Assembly (NCBI RefSeq): GCF_003122365.1
Contig: NZ_CP029254.1
Location: 4,365,501-4,429,500 of the forward strand
Origin: Streptomyces spongiicola
GTDB taxonomy: Bacteria; Actinomycetota; Actinomycetes; Streptomycetales; Streptomycetaceae
Direction: 5' to 3'
DNA: 64,000 nucleotides
The position numbers and the translations under genes are program-made. Numbering within the stretch: position 1 is the first letter of the stretch; each line of letters starts with the position of its first letter. Below, in pieces: positions 25,266-33,948 of the stretch. The notes beneath the pieces are model-generated. The model did not search any database. It was not told the DNA's origin and saw only the letters and a list, made by a program, of their open reading frames with translations.

Positions 25266-26336
25266 TCAGCCGGTGGGGGCGCAGACGGCGAGGGCGATGA
25301 CCCTGCCGCTGTCGTGGAGCATGTGGGCGCGCCAGGCCGTGGCGCCCGGGGTGGGGCCGTTGACGACGGGGTAGTCGTAGATCTCGCCGCCGTTGGCGCG
25401 GACGAACCGCTGCACGCCGTATCCGCCGCCCGCGACGCGGGTGCCGGCGGGGCAGGCGGCCTGGGAGTCGCGTGCGGAGGGGCCGGTGGCGATCCGGTAG
25501 CCGAGGCCTTCGGGCGCGCAGACGGCGAGGGCGATGACCCTGCCGCTGTCGTGGAGCATGCGGGCGCGCCAGGAGTTGTCGGTGGCGACGGGGCCGTTGG
25601 CGGTGAGGGAGTCGTAGAGCGTGCCGCCGCGGGCGTGCACGAAGGTCTGGATGCCGTAGCCGCCGCCGATCACGCGGGTGCCGGTGGGGCAGGTGGCGTC
25701 CGACTGGCCCGCGGAGGGGCCGGTGGCGATCCGGTGGCCCATGCTCTCGGGTGCGCAGACGGCGGTGGCGGTGATCCTGCTGTTGCCCTGGTGCATGCGG
25801 GCGCGCCAGGAGTTGTCGGTGGCGACGGGGCCGTTGGCGGTGGCGTAGTCGTAGATGGTGCCGCCGTTGGCCCGGGCGAAGCTCTGGATGCCGTAGCCGC
25901 CGCCGACGACGCGGGTGCCGGTGGGGCAGGTGGCGTCCGACTGGTGCGCCGAGTTCCCCGTGGCGATGCGGTACCCCTGGTCGTTCGGAGCGCACAGGGC
26001 GTAGGCCAGGACGGTGCTGGTGTCCCTGAGCACGCCCGCGCGCCAGGAGTTGTCGGCGGCGACGGGGCCGTTGGCGGTCACGTAGTCGTAGACGCTGCCG
26101 CCGTTGGACCGGGCGAAGCGGGTGGCCTGGTAGCCGCCGCCCATCACCGTGGTGCCCGCCGGGCACCTGGCGATCGACTGGCGGCCCTCGGAACCGGTGA
26201 CGAGGGTGGGCGCGGTGGCGCGGGGTGCCGCGGCCGACGGTGCGGGGAGGGCGCCGGCGGGGGAGAGCGGCAGGGCGGCGAGGATGCCGATGCCGGTCAG
26301 CAGCCCGAACCGGCGGAGCAGGGTCCTGGGGTTCAC
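25266..26336 (-). CDS. Secreted protein with four tandem Cys-containing repeats
   Basis: This is a 356-residue protein with a signal peptide (basic NPRTLLRRF, hydrophobic LLTGIGILAALPL, AGALPAPSA). The mature part is four repeats of about 75-80 residues. Each has CPAGT or CPTGT, GGGYG or GGGYQ, a YDY or YDS segment, NGP, a Trp-Arg-Ala block and CAP. The two Cys per repeat could form a disulfide outside the cell. The GTG at 26336 was chosen because GAGAGGAA precedes it and it begins the signal peptide. The function is not known to me; surface or spore-associated roles are possible. Confidence 0.8.
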   Translation of the reverse strand: MNPRTLLRRFGLLTGIGILAALPLSPAGALPAPSAAAPRATAPTLVTGSEGRQSIARCPAGTTVMGGGYQATRFARSNGGSVYDYVTANGPVAADNSWRAGVLRDTSTVLAYALCAPNDQGYRIATGNSAHQSDATCPTGTRVVGGGYGIQSFARANGGTIYDYATANGPVATDNSWRARMHQGNSRITATAVCAPESMGHRIATGPSAGQSDATCPTGTRVIGGGYGIQTFVHARGGTLYDSLTANGPVATDNSWRARMLHDSGRVIALAVCAPEGLGYRIATGPSARDSQAACPAGTRVAGGGYGVQRFVRANGGEIYDYPVVNGPTPGATAWRAHMLHDSGRVIALAVCAPTG

Positions 26337-26687
26337 ACGATTCCTCTCGTGGTCGTCGGTGGACCGGATCTCCCCGGCGCACCGGCGGGAGTCTGCCAGT
26401 ACCTCTGCGGCATAGCGGCTCTTTCCGGACATATACGATAGGCGTACTTCTTTCCTCTTGAGGGGTGGCCGTCGAACGCCCGCATCCGTCGCCCGCATCC
26501 GTGCGGGTACGCCCGCGAGGCCCGTATCGGAAGCAAGGAGCACCCCGAGCGCCCGGAGGGCTGCACCGCGCCCCTCTGCAAGGCAGACCGCGAGGCGGAG
26601 ATGAGTGCGGCGCACGCGTACTTCTCCACGCGTCTCCAGCAGGCTGTCGGCGCGGGTAAACGGACGCCTCACGCGACGTGAACGGCA

Positions 26688-26721
26688 GTGCCCCGCGCCG
26701 GACAGGTCCGGAGCGGGGCAC
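26688..26721 (-). terminator. Terminator hairpin of the XRE-DUF397 operon
   Basis: GTGCCCCGCGCCGGA and TCCGGAGCGGGGCAC form a 15-bp stem with one mismatch around a CAGG loop, 13 bases past the stop of the last minus-strand DUF397 gene (26734). The rest of the 26337-26687 gap holds no clear gene; an AT-richer patch near 26430-26450 may contain the promoter of the secreted repeat protein. Confidence 0.65.
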
Positions 26722-26733
26722 CTGGCGTGCGGG

Positions 26734-26922
26734 TCAGTTCTGTGCTGTGTGGGTGATGAAGTCGTGCCATGCGGTGGGGGAGAGGGTGAGTTGGGGGCTG
26801 CGCTGGTCCTTGGAGTCCCGGACGTGGACTGCCCGTGTGCCCGTTGCCACCTCGACGCAGTCGTCGCCGTCGGAACCGCTGTAGCTGCTCTTGAACCAGG
26901 TCCGTTCGTCGATGCTGCTCAT
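26734..26922 (-). CDS. DUF397 protein, copy 1
   Basis: This is a 62-residue protein of the DUF397 family. The conserved features are WFKSSYSGSDGDDCVEVA, VRDSKDQ and the closing TAWHDFITH block. In Streptomyces these small proteins are encoded next to XRE/DUF5753 regulators (WhiJ-like pairs) and are thought to act with them. ATG at 26922 has GAGGAG just upstream, ruling out the longer frame. It is nearly identical to copy 2 at 26961-27149, so it arose by recent tandem duplication. Confidence 0.85.
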   Translation of the reverse strand: MSSIDERTWFKSSYSGSDGDDCVEVATGTRAVHVRDSKDQRSPQLTLSPTAWHDFITHTAQN

Positions 26923-26960
26923 AGCGGCTCCTCGCAATCGCTTCAGCAGGCTCCTGCCGG

Positions 26961-27149
26961 TCAGTTCTGTGCCGTGTGGGTGATGAAGTCGTGCCATGCG
27001 GTGGGGGAGAGGGTGAGTTCGGGGCTGCGCTGGTCCTTGGAGTCCCGGACGTGGACTGCCCGTGTGCCCGTCGCCACCTCGACGCAGGCGTCGCCGTCGG
27101 AACCGCTGTAGCTGCTCTTGAACCAGGTCCGTTCGTCGATGCTGCTCAT
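26961..27149 (-). CDS. DUF397 protein, copy 2
   Basis: This 62-residue DUF397 protein differs from copy 1 at only a couple of residues (for example DA instead of DD before CVEVA). Its ATG overlaps the stop of the XRE regulator gene (ATGA at 27146-27149), so it is probably the original partner gene, with copy 1 the duplicate. The role is inferred from WhiJ-like pairs, where the DUF397 protein counteracts or modulates the DNA-binding partner. Confidence 0.85.
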   Translation of the reverse strand: MSSIDERTWFKSSYSGSDGDACVEVATGTRAVHVRDSKDQRSPELTLSPTAWHDFITHTAQN

Positions 27150-28078
27150 AGCGCTCCTCGAAGTTGCTTCAGCAGGCTCCTGGAGTCATCGGAGGTGAGG
27201 GCCTGCGAACGCAGTCTCGCATACCGCTGGAGCATGATGCTGACCTCCTTCCGGTGCGAGACCAGCAGGCCGCCCCGCTGGCCCTCCGCGTAGCCGGACC
27301 ACTTGTTGTCCGGGGACTCCAGGAGCATCAACGGTCCGTCGAACCCGGCGTGGTCGGGCTGGTGTCGCGGCATGATCTGCAGCTCGACGTTGAACTGCGC
27401 CGACATCTCCAGCAGCTTGTCCAGCAACTCGCGCATCACGTCCGGTCCTCCCGTGCCACGCTCCAAGAGGGACTGCTCGACGATGAAGCTGAACGCGATC
27501 GGCGGCCTGCGGTCGAGCAGCTGCTGGCGTTCCAGCCGGGCCGTGACCTGTTTCGCGACCTGCTGCTCGTCCTTGACCGGCGGCACGCTCTCGGTCACCG
27601 CCCGCGCGTACGCCTCCGTCTGCAACAGGCCGGGCACCACACGGCACTCGTAGGTCCACAGGGTCAGGGCCTGCGCCTCCAGCCTCGCCCACTGCCGGAA
27701 CCAGCTCGCCAGCCCCGCCTGACGCGACAGGTGCGGCGCCGCCTTCCGCAGCGCGCCCGTGTTGCCGAGCAGTGGTTCCGCCCGCTCCACGAAGTCGCGG
27801 TCGGCCATCCGCCGGCCCTGCTCGACCGAGGCCACGGTGTGCTTGGAGTAGCCGACCCGGGTGCCGAACTCCTCGCGGCTCAGGCCCGCGTGTTCGCGTA
27901 GTGCCTGGACGACGGCGCCGAAGGTGCGGAGACTGTCCGAGATCTGCGGCTGGTTTCCGTGGCTGGTTCTGGTTGTGGTCGCCGCTCCCGCTGCACCGTC
28001 CGCGTCCGCGATACCATCCGCGTCGGCGTTGTCGTGCCCGTCCGCGATGTCGTCCGCGTCTGTGTCGTCGTAGGCCAT
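27146..28078 (-). CDS. XRE-family regulator with DUF5753 domain (WhiJ-like)
   Basis: This is a 310-residue regulator. Residues 1-55 are an Asp/Ala-rich low-complexity tail. Then follows a helix-turn-helix (LREHAGLSREEFGTRVGYSK, with HTVASVEQGRR) and a C-terminal DUF5753 region (WTYECRVVPGLLQTEAYARAV, SFIVEQSLLERG, MLLESPDNKW). Such proteins bind DNA and influence development or antibiotic production in Streptomyces together with DUF397 proteins. The ATG at 28078 was chosen over upstream frames because MAYDDTD starts the acidic tail and the preceding Arg-rich stretch lacks family features. It is the first gene of a three-gene operon ending at the hairpin at 26688-26721. Confidence 0.87.
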   Translation of the reverse strand: MAYDDTDADDIADGHDNADADGIADADGAAGAATTTRTSHGNQPQISDSLRTFGAVVQALREHAGLSREEFGTRVGYSKHTVASVEQGRRMADRDFVERAEPLLGNTGALRKAAPHLSRQAGLASWFRQWARLEAQALTLWTYECRVVPGLLQTEAYARAVTESVPPVKDEQQVAKQVTARLERQQLLDRRPPIAFSFIVEQSLLERGTGGPDVMRELLDKLLEMSAQFNVELQIMPRHQPDHAGFDGPLMLLESPDNKWSGYAEGQRGGLLVSHRKEVSIMLQRYARLRSQALTSDDSRSLLKQLRGAL

Positions 28079-28325
28079 GTGCGGGCCGCCTTCCGTGCGC
28101 GTGCTGCCGAACCGCCCCCTGCTCGGTCCATCGTCACGTGACGGGATACGTACGGTCCATCGAACAACGCGTACGCCGGCTCGGCGTACGCCCCGCACCG
28201 CTCATGCGAGCCCCGATGCGCCTGCCACACGGTATATGACGCTCCGTCACCCCGCGTACGGGACGTTCGCCGGCCCGGGGTCCCCTACGCCGATCGTGCC
28301 GCCGGCCCGCCGGCCGCGCCCCCGG

Positions 28326-29249
28326 TCAGCCCTCCCACAGGCCCGCGAGCCACCGTGCGACCTCGGGCGCGCCCACCGCCAGAACCGGCGAACCGAAGGC
28401 GAACGCCCGCCCGTCCGCGCCGAGCACATCCCGGCCGCGTTCCCGGCACAGCGCCACCCCGGCCGCCACGTCCCAGGGCTTGGGCGCGAGGCACACGCAG
28501 GCGTCGAGCCAGCCCTCCGCCACGCCCACGAGGTCCAGCGCCATCGAGCCCTGTGCACGGACCCGGTAGGCCTCGTCCTGGACGCGGTCGAGGACCCGCC
28601 GCGTAGCGCTGCCACGGGCCGGGCCCGCACCGGTTCCGGAGACGCCCACGACCGCGCGGCGCGGGTCCCCGGCGAGTGGGCGGGCATCCTCCGGGCCGCC
28701 GGGCGCCGTCCAGCGTCGCCCGAGGGCCGGGGCGCCGACCACGCCCACGAGCGGCACTCCGTCCCGTACGTAGGCCAGCGACACGGCGTACATGGGCGCG
28801 CCTCGTGCGAAGTTCACCGTGCCGTCGATCGGGTCCAGCAGCCAGCAGCGCGGCGGCAGTGGCGCGCCCGGTGCCGACGACTCCTCACCGATCACCGGCA
28901 CCCCCGGCGTGCGGGCGGCCAGCGCCCTGGTCATCCGCGACTCCACCTCGGCGTCGGCGGCGGTGACCTCCTCGCCGGCGGCCTTGAGGCGGGCGACCGA
29001 CCATTCCCGGCCCGCCGAACGCAGCCAGGCGACGGCCTCGTCGACGGACGCCTCCGCTGCTTCCCGCAGGCCGGTCATGCCTGTCACGCCGGTCATGCCG
29101 CCCACGTCATCCACGTCGCCCACGCCGCTCATCCGGTCGGAGTGGCCGGCGTGGCCGGCGTGGTTCCGGGAGCCGGCGTGACTCACCGGGCCCCCGTGGG
29201 TCGCGTCGGTCGGGTGGTTCTCGTCGCTCGCGTCACCGGCGCCGGTCAT
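28326..29249 (-). CDS. Inositol-monophosphatase-family phosphatase
   Basis: This is a 307-residue protein with the metal-binding motifs of the inositol monophosphatase superfamily: GEES, DPIDGT and the C-terminal WDVAAG. It should hydrolyse a phosphate monoester (inositol-1-phosphate, histidinol phosphate or a nucleotide-derived substrate) using Mg2+. The ATG at 29249 overlaps the previous gene's stop (ATGA). The first 50 residues are a His/Gly/Asp-rich tail, so a later ATG (for example MTGLREAAEAS) could be the real start. It is the last gene of a minus-strand run of four genes from 31373. Confidence 0.82.
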   Translation of the reverse strand: MTGAGDASDENHPTDATHGGPVSHAGSRNHAGHAGHSDRMSGVGDVDDVGGMTGVTGMTGLREAAEASVDEAVAWLRSAGREWSVARLKAAGEEVTAADAEVESRMTRALAARTPGVPVIGEESSAPGAPLPPRCWLLDPIDGTVNFARGAPMYAVSLAYVRDGVPLVGVVGAPALGRRWTAPGGPEDARPLAGDPRRAVVGVSGTGAGPARGSATRRVLDRVQDEAYRVRAQGSMALDLVGVAEGWLDACVCLAPKPWDVAAGVALCRERGRDVLGADGRAFAFGSPVLAVGAPEVARWLAGLWEG

Positions 29250-29881
29250 GGGTGGCCCAGCGGCGCCTCGAGAAGCGTCTGCGCATGGGCGCCGTGCTCG
29301 CCCATGACGTAGAAGCTGAGCCGGTCGAACACCCACTCCTTGGCGACGGTCACCCGGTCAGGTGCGGTGCGCACAAGCTCCCGGGCGGTCTCCTCCTCGG
29401 CGCGGCCCAGCGTGATATGCGGGGCGCAGGCGTCACCCGTGTACCGGTATCCGTAGCGGCGCCAGCTCGCACGCTCGGCGGCGGTGAAACGGGACACGTC
29501 CTTGTCACCGTCGAAGGATTCCCGGTCGAGGTGCCGCTCCAGCACCGCGAGCGTGGCCGCCTGCAATTCCACGAGCGGCCGCGGTCGTTCCAGGGTGAGG
29601 AACAGCCAGCCGGTCGGCTGGTAGGCCACGCCCGTACCGGCGAGGGCCGCCTCTCCCCGCAGACCGATCTCGACGGCCGCCGCGCCGATCAGCCCGAGCG
29701 CCTCCTTCGGAGCGAGCGACTCCGAGAAGGGCCCCTGGAAGAGCGTGACGCGGGGGAGGTTGCCGTCCGGGTCCAGCGGCGGCCGCAGCGGCACGTCACC
29801 GCCGAGGTCCCTCTGCAGTCGCACGGCGGCACGCAGATGGTCCGTACGCGGGAGAAGGGCGACACCGAGCCATCTCGTCAC
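29246..29881 (-). CDS. 2'-5' RNA ligase / cyclic phosphodiesterase-like protein
   Basis: This is a 211-residue protein that resembles the 2H phosphoesterase superfamily. The second HxT motif is intact (PHITLG), but the first is RVT instead of HxT (NLPRVTLFQG), so catalysis may be altered. The start GTG at 29881 overlaps the kinase gene stop (GTGA), and its own stop overlaps the phosphatase start. Substrate and role are unknown; the coupling suggests a nucleotide or sugar phosphate function with its neighbours, which is inference. Confidence 0.65.
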   Translation of the reverse strand: MTRWLGVALLPRTDHLRAAVRLQRDLGGDVPLRPPLDPDGNLPRVTLFQGPFSESLAPKEALGLIGAAAVEIGLRGEAALAGTGVAYQPTGWLFLTLERPRPLVELQAATLAVLERHLDRESFDGDKDVSRFTAAERASWRRYGYRYTGDACAPHITLGRAEEETARELVRTAPDRVTVAKEWVFDRLSFYVMGEHGAHAQTLLEAPLGHP

Positions 29882-31206
29882 GGTTGAGCTCCCAGTTTCG
29901 TGATCACGTGGAGGGCCGCGTCAAGGCCGCGCCGCATGCAGACCCCTGGCGGCTCGCCGGCCAGCCAGCCGGCGATGACACCGGCGTCGAACGCGTCGCC
30001 ACCGCCCGTTCTGTCCAACGGCACGACCGGGACGGTGGGTTCATGGATCAGCCCTCCTTCGGCGGTGGCCCACACGGCGCCGTCGGCGCCCAGCGTCACT
30101 ATCACATCACCGGAGACCAGTTGCGCGATGCGCTGTGCTGTTCCGGCGGCCGCGCCGGAGGGAACGGCCGAGGGTGCTTCGCGGGCGTGCGGCAGTCGGG
30201 CCGCCTCGTCCGCGTTCATGAAGTTGAGCGCCGCTCCCCGTGCGAGTGGGCTCATGTCCCGGCCGTTCCACTCGACGGAGACGCTCCGGCCGGCCCGGTG
30301 CGCGAGTCGGACGACGCGACCGAGCGCGGGCGTGGGTTCGCCGACGACATGGAGGTGATCCGCTGTGCGAAAGTCCTGTTCCGTCACGGCGTCGAAGGCG
30401 AGTGAGCGGTCCGCGCCGGCGAACGTCAGCATCCGCTTCGCGCCGCCGGACGAGAAGACGACGGCCATGCTCGTCCGGGCTCCGGCCTGCACCCGCACCA
30501 GCGAGGTGCCGACGCCGCTCGCGTCCAGCGTCTCCAGGCACACGGCGCCGGCGGTGTCGTCGCCCACGGCGGACACCAGCTGTACGGAGCAGCCCTGCCG
30601 TACCAACCCCACGGCGGTGTTCGACGCGGCGCCTCCCGGCAGCACGGCGCACTGTCCGCCCGGCGGCTTCTCGTGCTCCGCGGGCAGCCGGTCGGCCTGG
30701 GCGAGGACATCGAGGTCCGGCGAGGGGCGAGGCGGTCGGAGGGTCCACGGTTGCGCCGCGGGCGCTTCCGGCTTCCACTCGGCCGCGTCGAGGGCGAGCC
30801 AGTGCTCGACGGTCACGTGCTCGAACGGGACGCCGATCTCCTGGTAGATCCGGGTGTGCATGGCGCCGAACCAGGCGCCCCGACGGTCGTCGAAGAACGC
30901 GCGGTCGTACCAGGCGACGCCCAGCAGGACCGTCCCGCCGCCGTTCTCGTCGTCCGGGTCGGCCTCGAAGTACGTGCACTCCCAGTCCCAGAGCATCTGC
31001 TCGTCGGGGCGGGAGCGCAGCCGCTCGTCGCTGGCGCGCAGGTGCGCGTCGAGCACGACCTCGGTCCGCTCGGCCCGGTTCCCGGCGATGACCTCGGCGG
31101 CTCGGGCGCGGGCTCGGCTGTTGGTGTTCCACTCCAGCCCGGTCCGGTATCCGTCCTCGCCAAGCGGGCTCGATCCCGTGTGGCTGATGGTGAGGGGCGC
31201 ACTCAT
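29878..31206 (-). CDS. Fusion of an uncharacterised N-terminal domain with a PfkB-type sugar kinase
   Basis: This is a 442-residue protein. Residues about 170-442 are a ribokinase-like kinase: LPGGAASNTAVGL, SAVGDDTAG, VNADEA-type strand (MNADEA) and the catalytic DRTGGGDAFDAG. The kinase lacks its usual first beta strand and starts abruptly at DLDVLAQADRLP. In its place is a domain of about 160 residues (EDGYRTGLEWNTNSRARAR, LWDWECTYFE, WFGAMHTRIYQEIGVPFEH) that I do not recognise by function. No stop or frame break separates them. The ATG at 31206 overlaps the stop of the small gene before it. It may be a natural fusion or a deletion joining two genes. Confidence 0.75.
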   Translation of the reverse strand: MSAPLTISHTGSSPLGEDGYRTGLEWNTNSRARARAAEVIAGNRAERTEVVLDAHLRASDERLRSRPDEQMLWDWECTYFEADPDDENGGGTVLLGVAWYDRAFFDDRRGAWFGAMHTRIYQEIGVPFEHVTVEHWLALDAAEWKPEAPAAQPWTLRPPRPSPDLDVLAQADRLPAEHEKPPGGQCAVLPGGAASNTAVGLVRQGCSVQLVSAVGDDTAGAVCLETLDASGVGTSLVRVQAGARTSMAVVFSSGGAKRMLTFAGADRSLAFDAVTEQDFRTADHLHVVGEPTPALGRVVRLAHRAGRSVSVEWNGRDMSPLARGAALNFMNADEAARLPHAREAPSAVPSGAAAGTAQRIAQLVSGDVIVTLGADGAVWATAEGGLIHEPTVPVVPLDRTGGGDAFDAGVIAGWLAGEPPGVCMRRGLDAALHVITKLGAQP

Positions 31207-31373
31207 CAGGCTTCGTCCTTCGGCCGGCAGCGGGTGCACCGGCAGGGCGGGAAGGCGAGGGAGTTCATGGGCGGGCTGTCCCGGACCCCGGGCCCGACGA
31301 CCACCTCGGCACGCTCGTGGACGACCTGTCCCGTCTGGCCGTTGACGTCGTAAACACGAATGGTCATGGGCAT
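31206..31373 (-). CDS. Small protein with C-terminal CxCxxC
   Basis: This is a 55-residue protein with the start MPMTIRVYDVNG and a Cys-rich end (PPCRCTRCRPKDEA). GGGAG lies 6-7 bases before the ATG at 31373. Its stop and the next ATG share a base (TGATG), so it is coupled to the kinase-fusion gene. The three closely spaced Cys could bind zinc or form a redox site. I do not know a function. Confidence 0.65.
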   Translation of the reverse strand: MPMTIRVYDVNGQTGQVVHERAEVVVGPGVRDSPPMNSLAFPPCRCTRCRPKDEA

Positions 31374-31545
31374 GCGCACTCCCGCTGCTCAGGGTCGTTG
31401 TGGTTCGGTGTGTCACCAGTGCACCGCTTGAGGGGGCGTCATGGGCGAGTGGGCACCGGACGTTTGGGCGGACGTTTCCGCGCCCGAGTCCCGGGGCCAG
31501 ATCTCTACGGTGGGTACACGACCAGTAGCTGCGAGGGGGACGCGC

Positions 31546-32808
31546 ATGACGGAACAGGAGTCGGGCGGGCTGGCACGGTTACGGCGGGCTGCCGGCCACA
31601 CGCAGGAGACGTTCGTCAATGCGTTCCGGCAGGAGTCCGCCCGGCTCGGTGTAGCCGCGGCGGTGAGCGTTCGCCAACTGCGACGGTGGGAGAGCGAGAC
31701 GCCCCCGCCCCTACCGCACCCGGGCCGGCAAGCCGTACTTGAGGCCATGTTCGGCATGCCCCTCGCCGAGATGGGGTTCGACGTCCCCGGTCATCGCGTG
31801 ACGGTTGCGGCACCGATCAGCGACGCCGGAGAGGTGAAGAGGAGAACGTTCGTCGCAGACGCGGGCGCCCTCGCTGCCGCTGCCCTGCTGCCCGCCGCGC
31901 CGGGCCCACGCATCGGCACGGCCGATCTCGGGCGGCTGAGAGAGCACCTCGACGGGCTCTACCAGACAGACCACACCGCGGGCAGCGTGCCGGCGGGCAC
32001 GCAGGCCGAGCGTATCGAGGCGGAGATCACGCGAGCCCTGAGCAGCGCCTCGTACACCTCCGGCGTGGGCCGTGAGCTACAGACGATGCTCGCCGAGCTG
32101 CACGGTCACCGGGCCTGGTACGGCTACGACGGCGGACGCATCGCGGAGGGTCGCGCCGCATGTATGGAAGCCCTCGCCGCGGCGCAGCTCGTCGACAACC
32201 CGCTGCTACAGGTCTCCGTGCTGGAGACGCTCGTACTCCTCGCGGTCAGGGCCGGCCGGTCCTGGGAGGCTGCGAGTGCCGTGGAGAACGCCTACCGCCT
32301 TGCAACCCGAGCAGGGGCGGGTGCGACGGTGCACCTCGTGATCGCGCTCCGCGACGCGAACGTCGCCACACACGCTGGGGACCTGTCGGGCGCACGCCGC
32401 GCCCTGTCCCGTGCCGTCAGCTACCAGGGGCGCGCGGACGCCGACGCGGACGTGCCCAACTGGGCCGGGTTCGTGGGCCCGTTCGAGGTCGACTACGCCA
32501 CGGCGGACATGTACGTACGAGCGGACCAGCCCAAGCGCGCAGTGCCGTTCCTCCGGGCGGCCGTGCGCGGCATTGGCGGTGGACTCGCCCGGAACAGCGC
32601 CTCGTACCGCGTCAAGCTCGCCGGCGTCCTCCTCGCCGCGGGGGAGGTCGACGAGGCGTGCGCCGAGGTGGGCGGCGTGCTGGATACCTGGGGAGGCATC
32701 GCCTCGCCCCGACTGCTGGGCAAGGTGCACGATTTCCAGCGGGCGGCCGGGGTAGTCGACAGCCCAACCGCCCGCGAATGCGTGGCACGGATCCGCGAAA
32801 CCGTGTGA
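31546..32808 (+). CDS. Helix-turn-helix regulator with TPR-like C-terminus
   Basis: This is a 420-residue protein. The N-terminus has an XRE-like helix-turn-helix (LRRAAGHTQETFVNAFRQE, with VRQLRRWE). The rest is helical with TPR-type repeats (VLETLVLLAVRAGRSWEAA, ATHAGDLSGARRALSRAV, ADQPKRAVPFLRAAV). Such Streptomyces proteins often act as pleiotropic regulators. The ATG at 31546 was chosen with GAGGGGGA about 8 bases upstream. It is divergent from the small-protein/kinase operon across 172 bases, and the GNAT gene follows 12 bases after. Confidence 0.8.
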   Translation: MTEQESGGLARLRRAAGHTQETFVNAFRQESARLGVAAAVSVRQLRRWESETPPPLPHPGRQAVLEAMFGMPLAEMGFDVPGHRVTVAAPISDAGEVKRRTFVADAGALAAAALLPAAPGPRIGTADLGRLREHLDGLYQTDHTAGSVPAGTQAERIEAEITRALSSASYTSGVGRELQTMLAELHGHRAWYGYDGGRIAEGRAACMEALAAAQLVDNPLLQVSVLETLVLLAVRAGRSWEAASAVENAYRLATRAGAGATVHLVIALRDANVATHAGDLSGARRALSRAVSYQGRADADADVPNWAGFVGPFEVDYATADMYVRADQPKRAVPFLRAAVRGIGGGLARNSASYRVKLAGVLLAAGEVDEACAEVGGVLDTWGGIASPRLLGKVHDFQRAAGVVDSPTARECVARIRETV

Positions 32809-32820
32809 GAGGGCCGCCGG

Positions 32821-33375
32821 ATGAGTCAACCAGCACCGCCCAGCGTCGAGCGGCTCGACGGGCCGGCCGCCGCCAGGGCCGAGGAAGCGTTCCGCCTGGT
32901 CTACGCCGATGCGTTCGCCGAGCCGCCCTACGACGAGACCGAGACCGACGTCGCAGCCGCGTTCCGCCGCTTCCGTTCCCAGACCCGCAAGGCCACCTTC
33001 CGCGGCGCCCTGGCGAGCGCCTCGGACGGCGAGGCTGTCGGCATGGCGTACGGCTACCCTCTCGGGCCGCAGACGGGCTGGTGGGACCAACTGACCGCGC
33101 CCGTGCCCGACGAGATGCGGCGCGAGGACGGCCGCCGGACGTTCGGTCTGATGGAACTCGCCGTACGTGCCCCATGGCGCCGGCAGGGCATCGCCCGCCG
33201 TCTGCACGATGCCGTCCTCGAAGGCACCGAGGCCGAGCGGGTCCTGCTCAACGTCCACCCGGACAGCAAGGCAGCCGTGGCCGCGTACCGAGCGTGGGGA
33301 TACCGCAAGATCGGCGACGCGCGCCCATGGGCGGGCGCGGACCTGCACGACGTGATGCTGCTCGACCTTCACTGA
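32821..33375 (+). CDS. GNAT-family N-acetyltransferase
   Basis: This is a 184-residue acetyltransferase. The acetyl-CoA motif A is visible as APWRRQGIARRLHDAV, with the preceding LMELAVR strand, followed by LLNVHPDSKAAVAAYRAWGYRK typical of the C-terminal part. It follows the TPR regulator after 12 bases and is probably co-transcribed. Substrate cannot be predicted; self-resistance or small-molecule acetylation are possibilities. Confidence 0.85.
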   Translation: MSQPAPPSVERLDGPAAARAEEAFRLVYADAFAEPPYDETETDVAAAFRRFRSQTRKATFRGALASASDGEAVGMAYGYPLGPQTGWWDQLTAPVPDEMRREDGRRTFGLMELAVRAPWRRQGIARRLHDAVLEGTEAERVLLNVHPDSKAAVAAYRAWGYRKIGDARPWAGADLHDVMLLDLH

Positions 33376-33439
33376 GCTACTCCGGCGCGCGTAAGGCGCA
33401 GCGACCGGTCGCGGGAGCCTTCTCCCAAGCGCGCCCCCT

Positions 33440-33948
33440 ATGCGCCCGAGGGAGGGGGAACCGGATGCGCCCCGACGATTCGAGGGTGGGTGGCAGTGCC
33501 CTGCGGTGTTCGCGCGCGCCCGTGCACAAGGCGCGACCCGGGCGCTCAGCACGGCAGGGGTTTTGGGCCATCCCTCGGCAAAGCCTCGGCCGTCGCTGCT
33601 GAGCTGCCGGTGCAGCTCGCCCATGGTTCCCTGCCATCCGCCGGGTGGGAAGGCAGGAGAGGCTGTCCAGTCGCGCAGCACGCCGGCGACTGGGTGACCG
33701 CCGAGGACGGAGTCGTTCAAGGCATTCTGCGCCCCGTTGAACGCATCGAGGCTGCGCCAGCCTGTGACCCGGTCGAGAGCGTGGAGCAGCTCGGCGAAAC
33801 CGGCGAGCCGAGGACGTTCGGTGAGGTCGGCGGCAGAGTGGGGGAGGTCGGCCCATACCTCGGCGGCGAGGTCGAGCAGGGCGCCGATGATGCGGGGCGT
33901 CGAGGTAGACCGTGCGGCAAGGCGACTCCGCGAACCCGTAGAAGTCAT
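33440..33948 (-). pseudogene. Remnant of an integrative-element ATP-binding/DUF3631 protein
   Basis: The minus-strand frame from 33948 matches the C-terminal end of large ATP-binding proteins found on actinomycete integrative elements: LLDLAAEVWADLP, RPRLAGFAELLHALDRVTGW and EGWPKTPAVLSARV. The expected continuation (arginine-rich end) is out of frame past about 33510, and everything N-terminal to about residue 15 of the fragment is missing. No integrase, attachment site or tRNA was seen nearby, so this is a decayed trace rather than an element. Confidence 0.55.
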
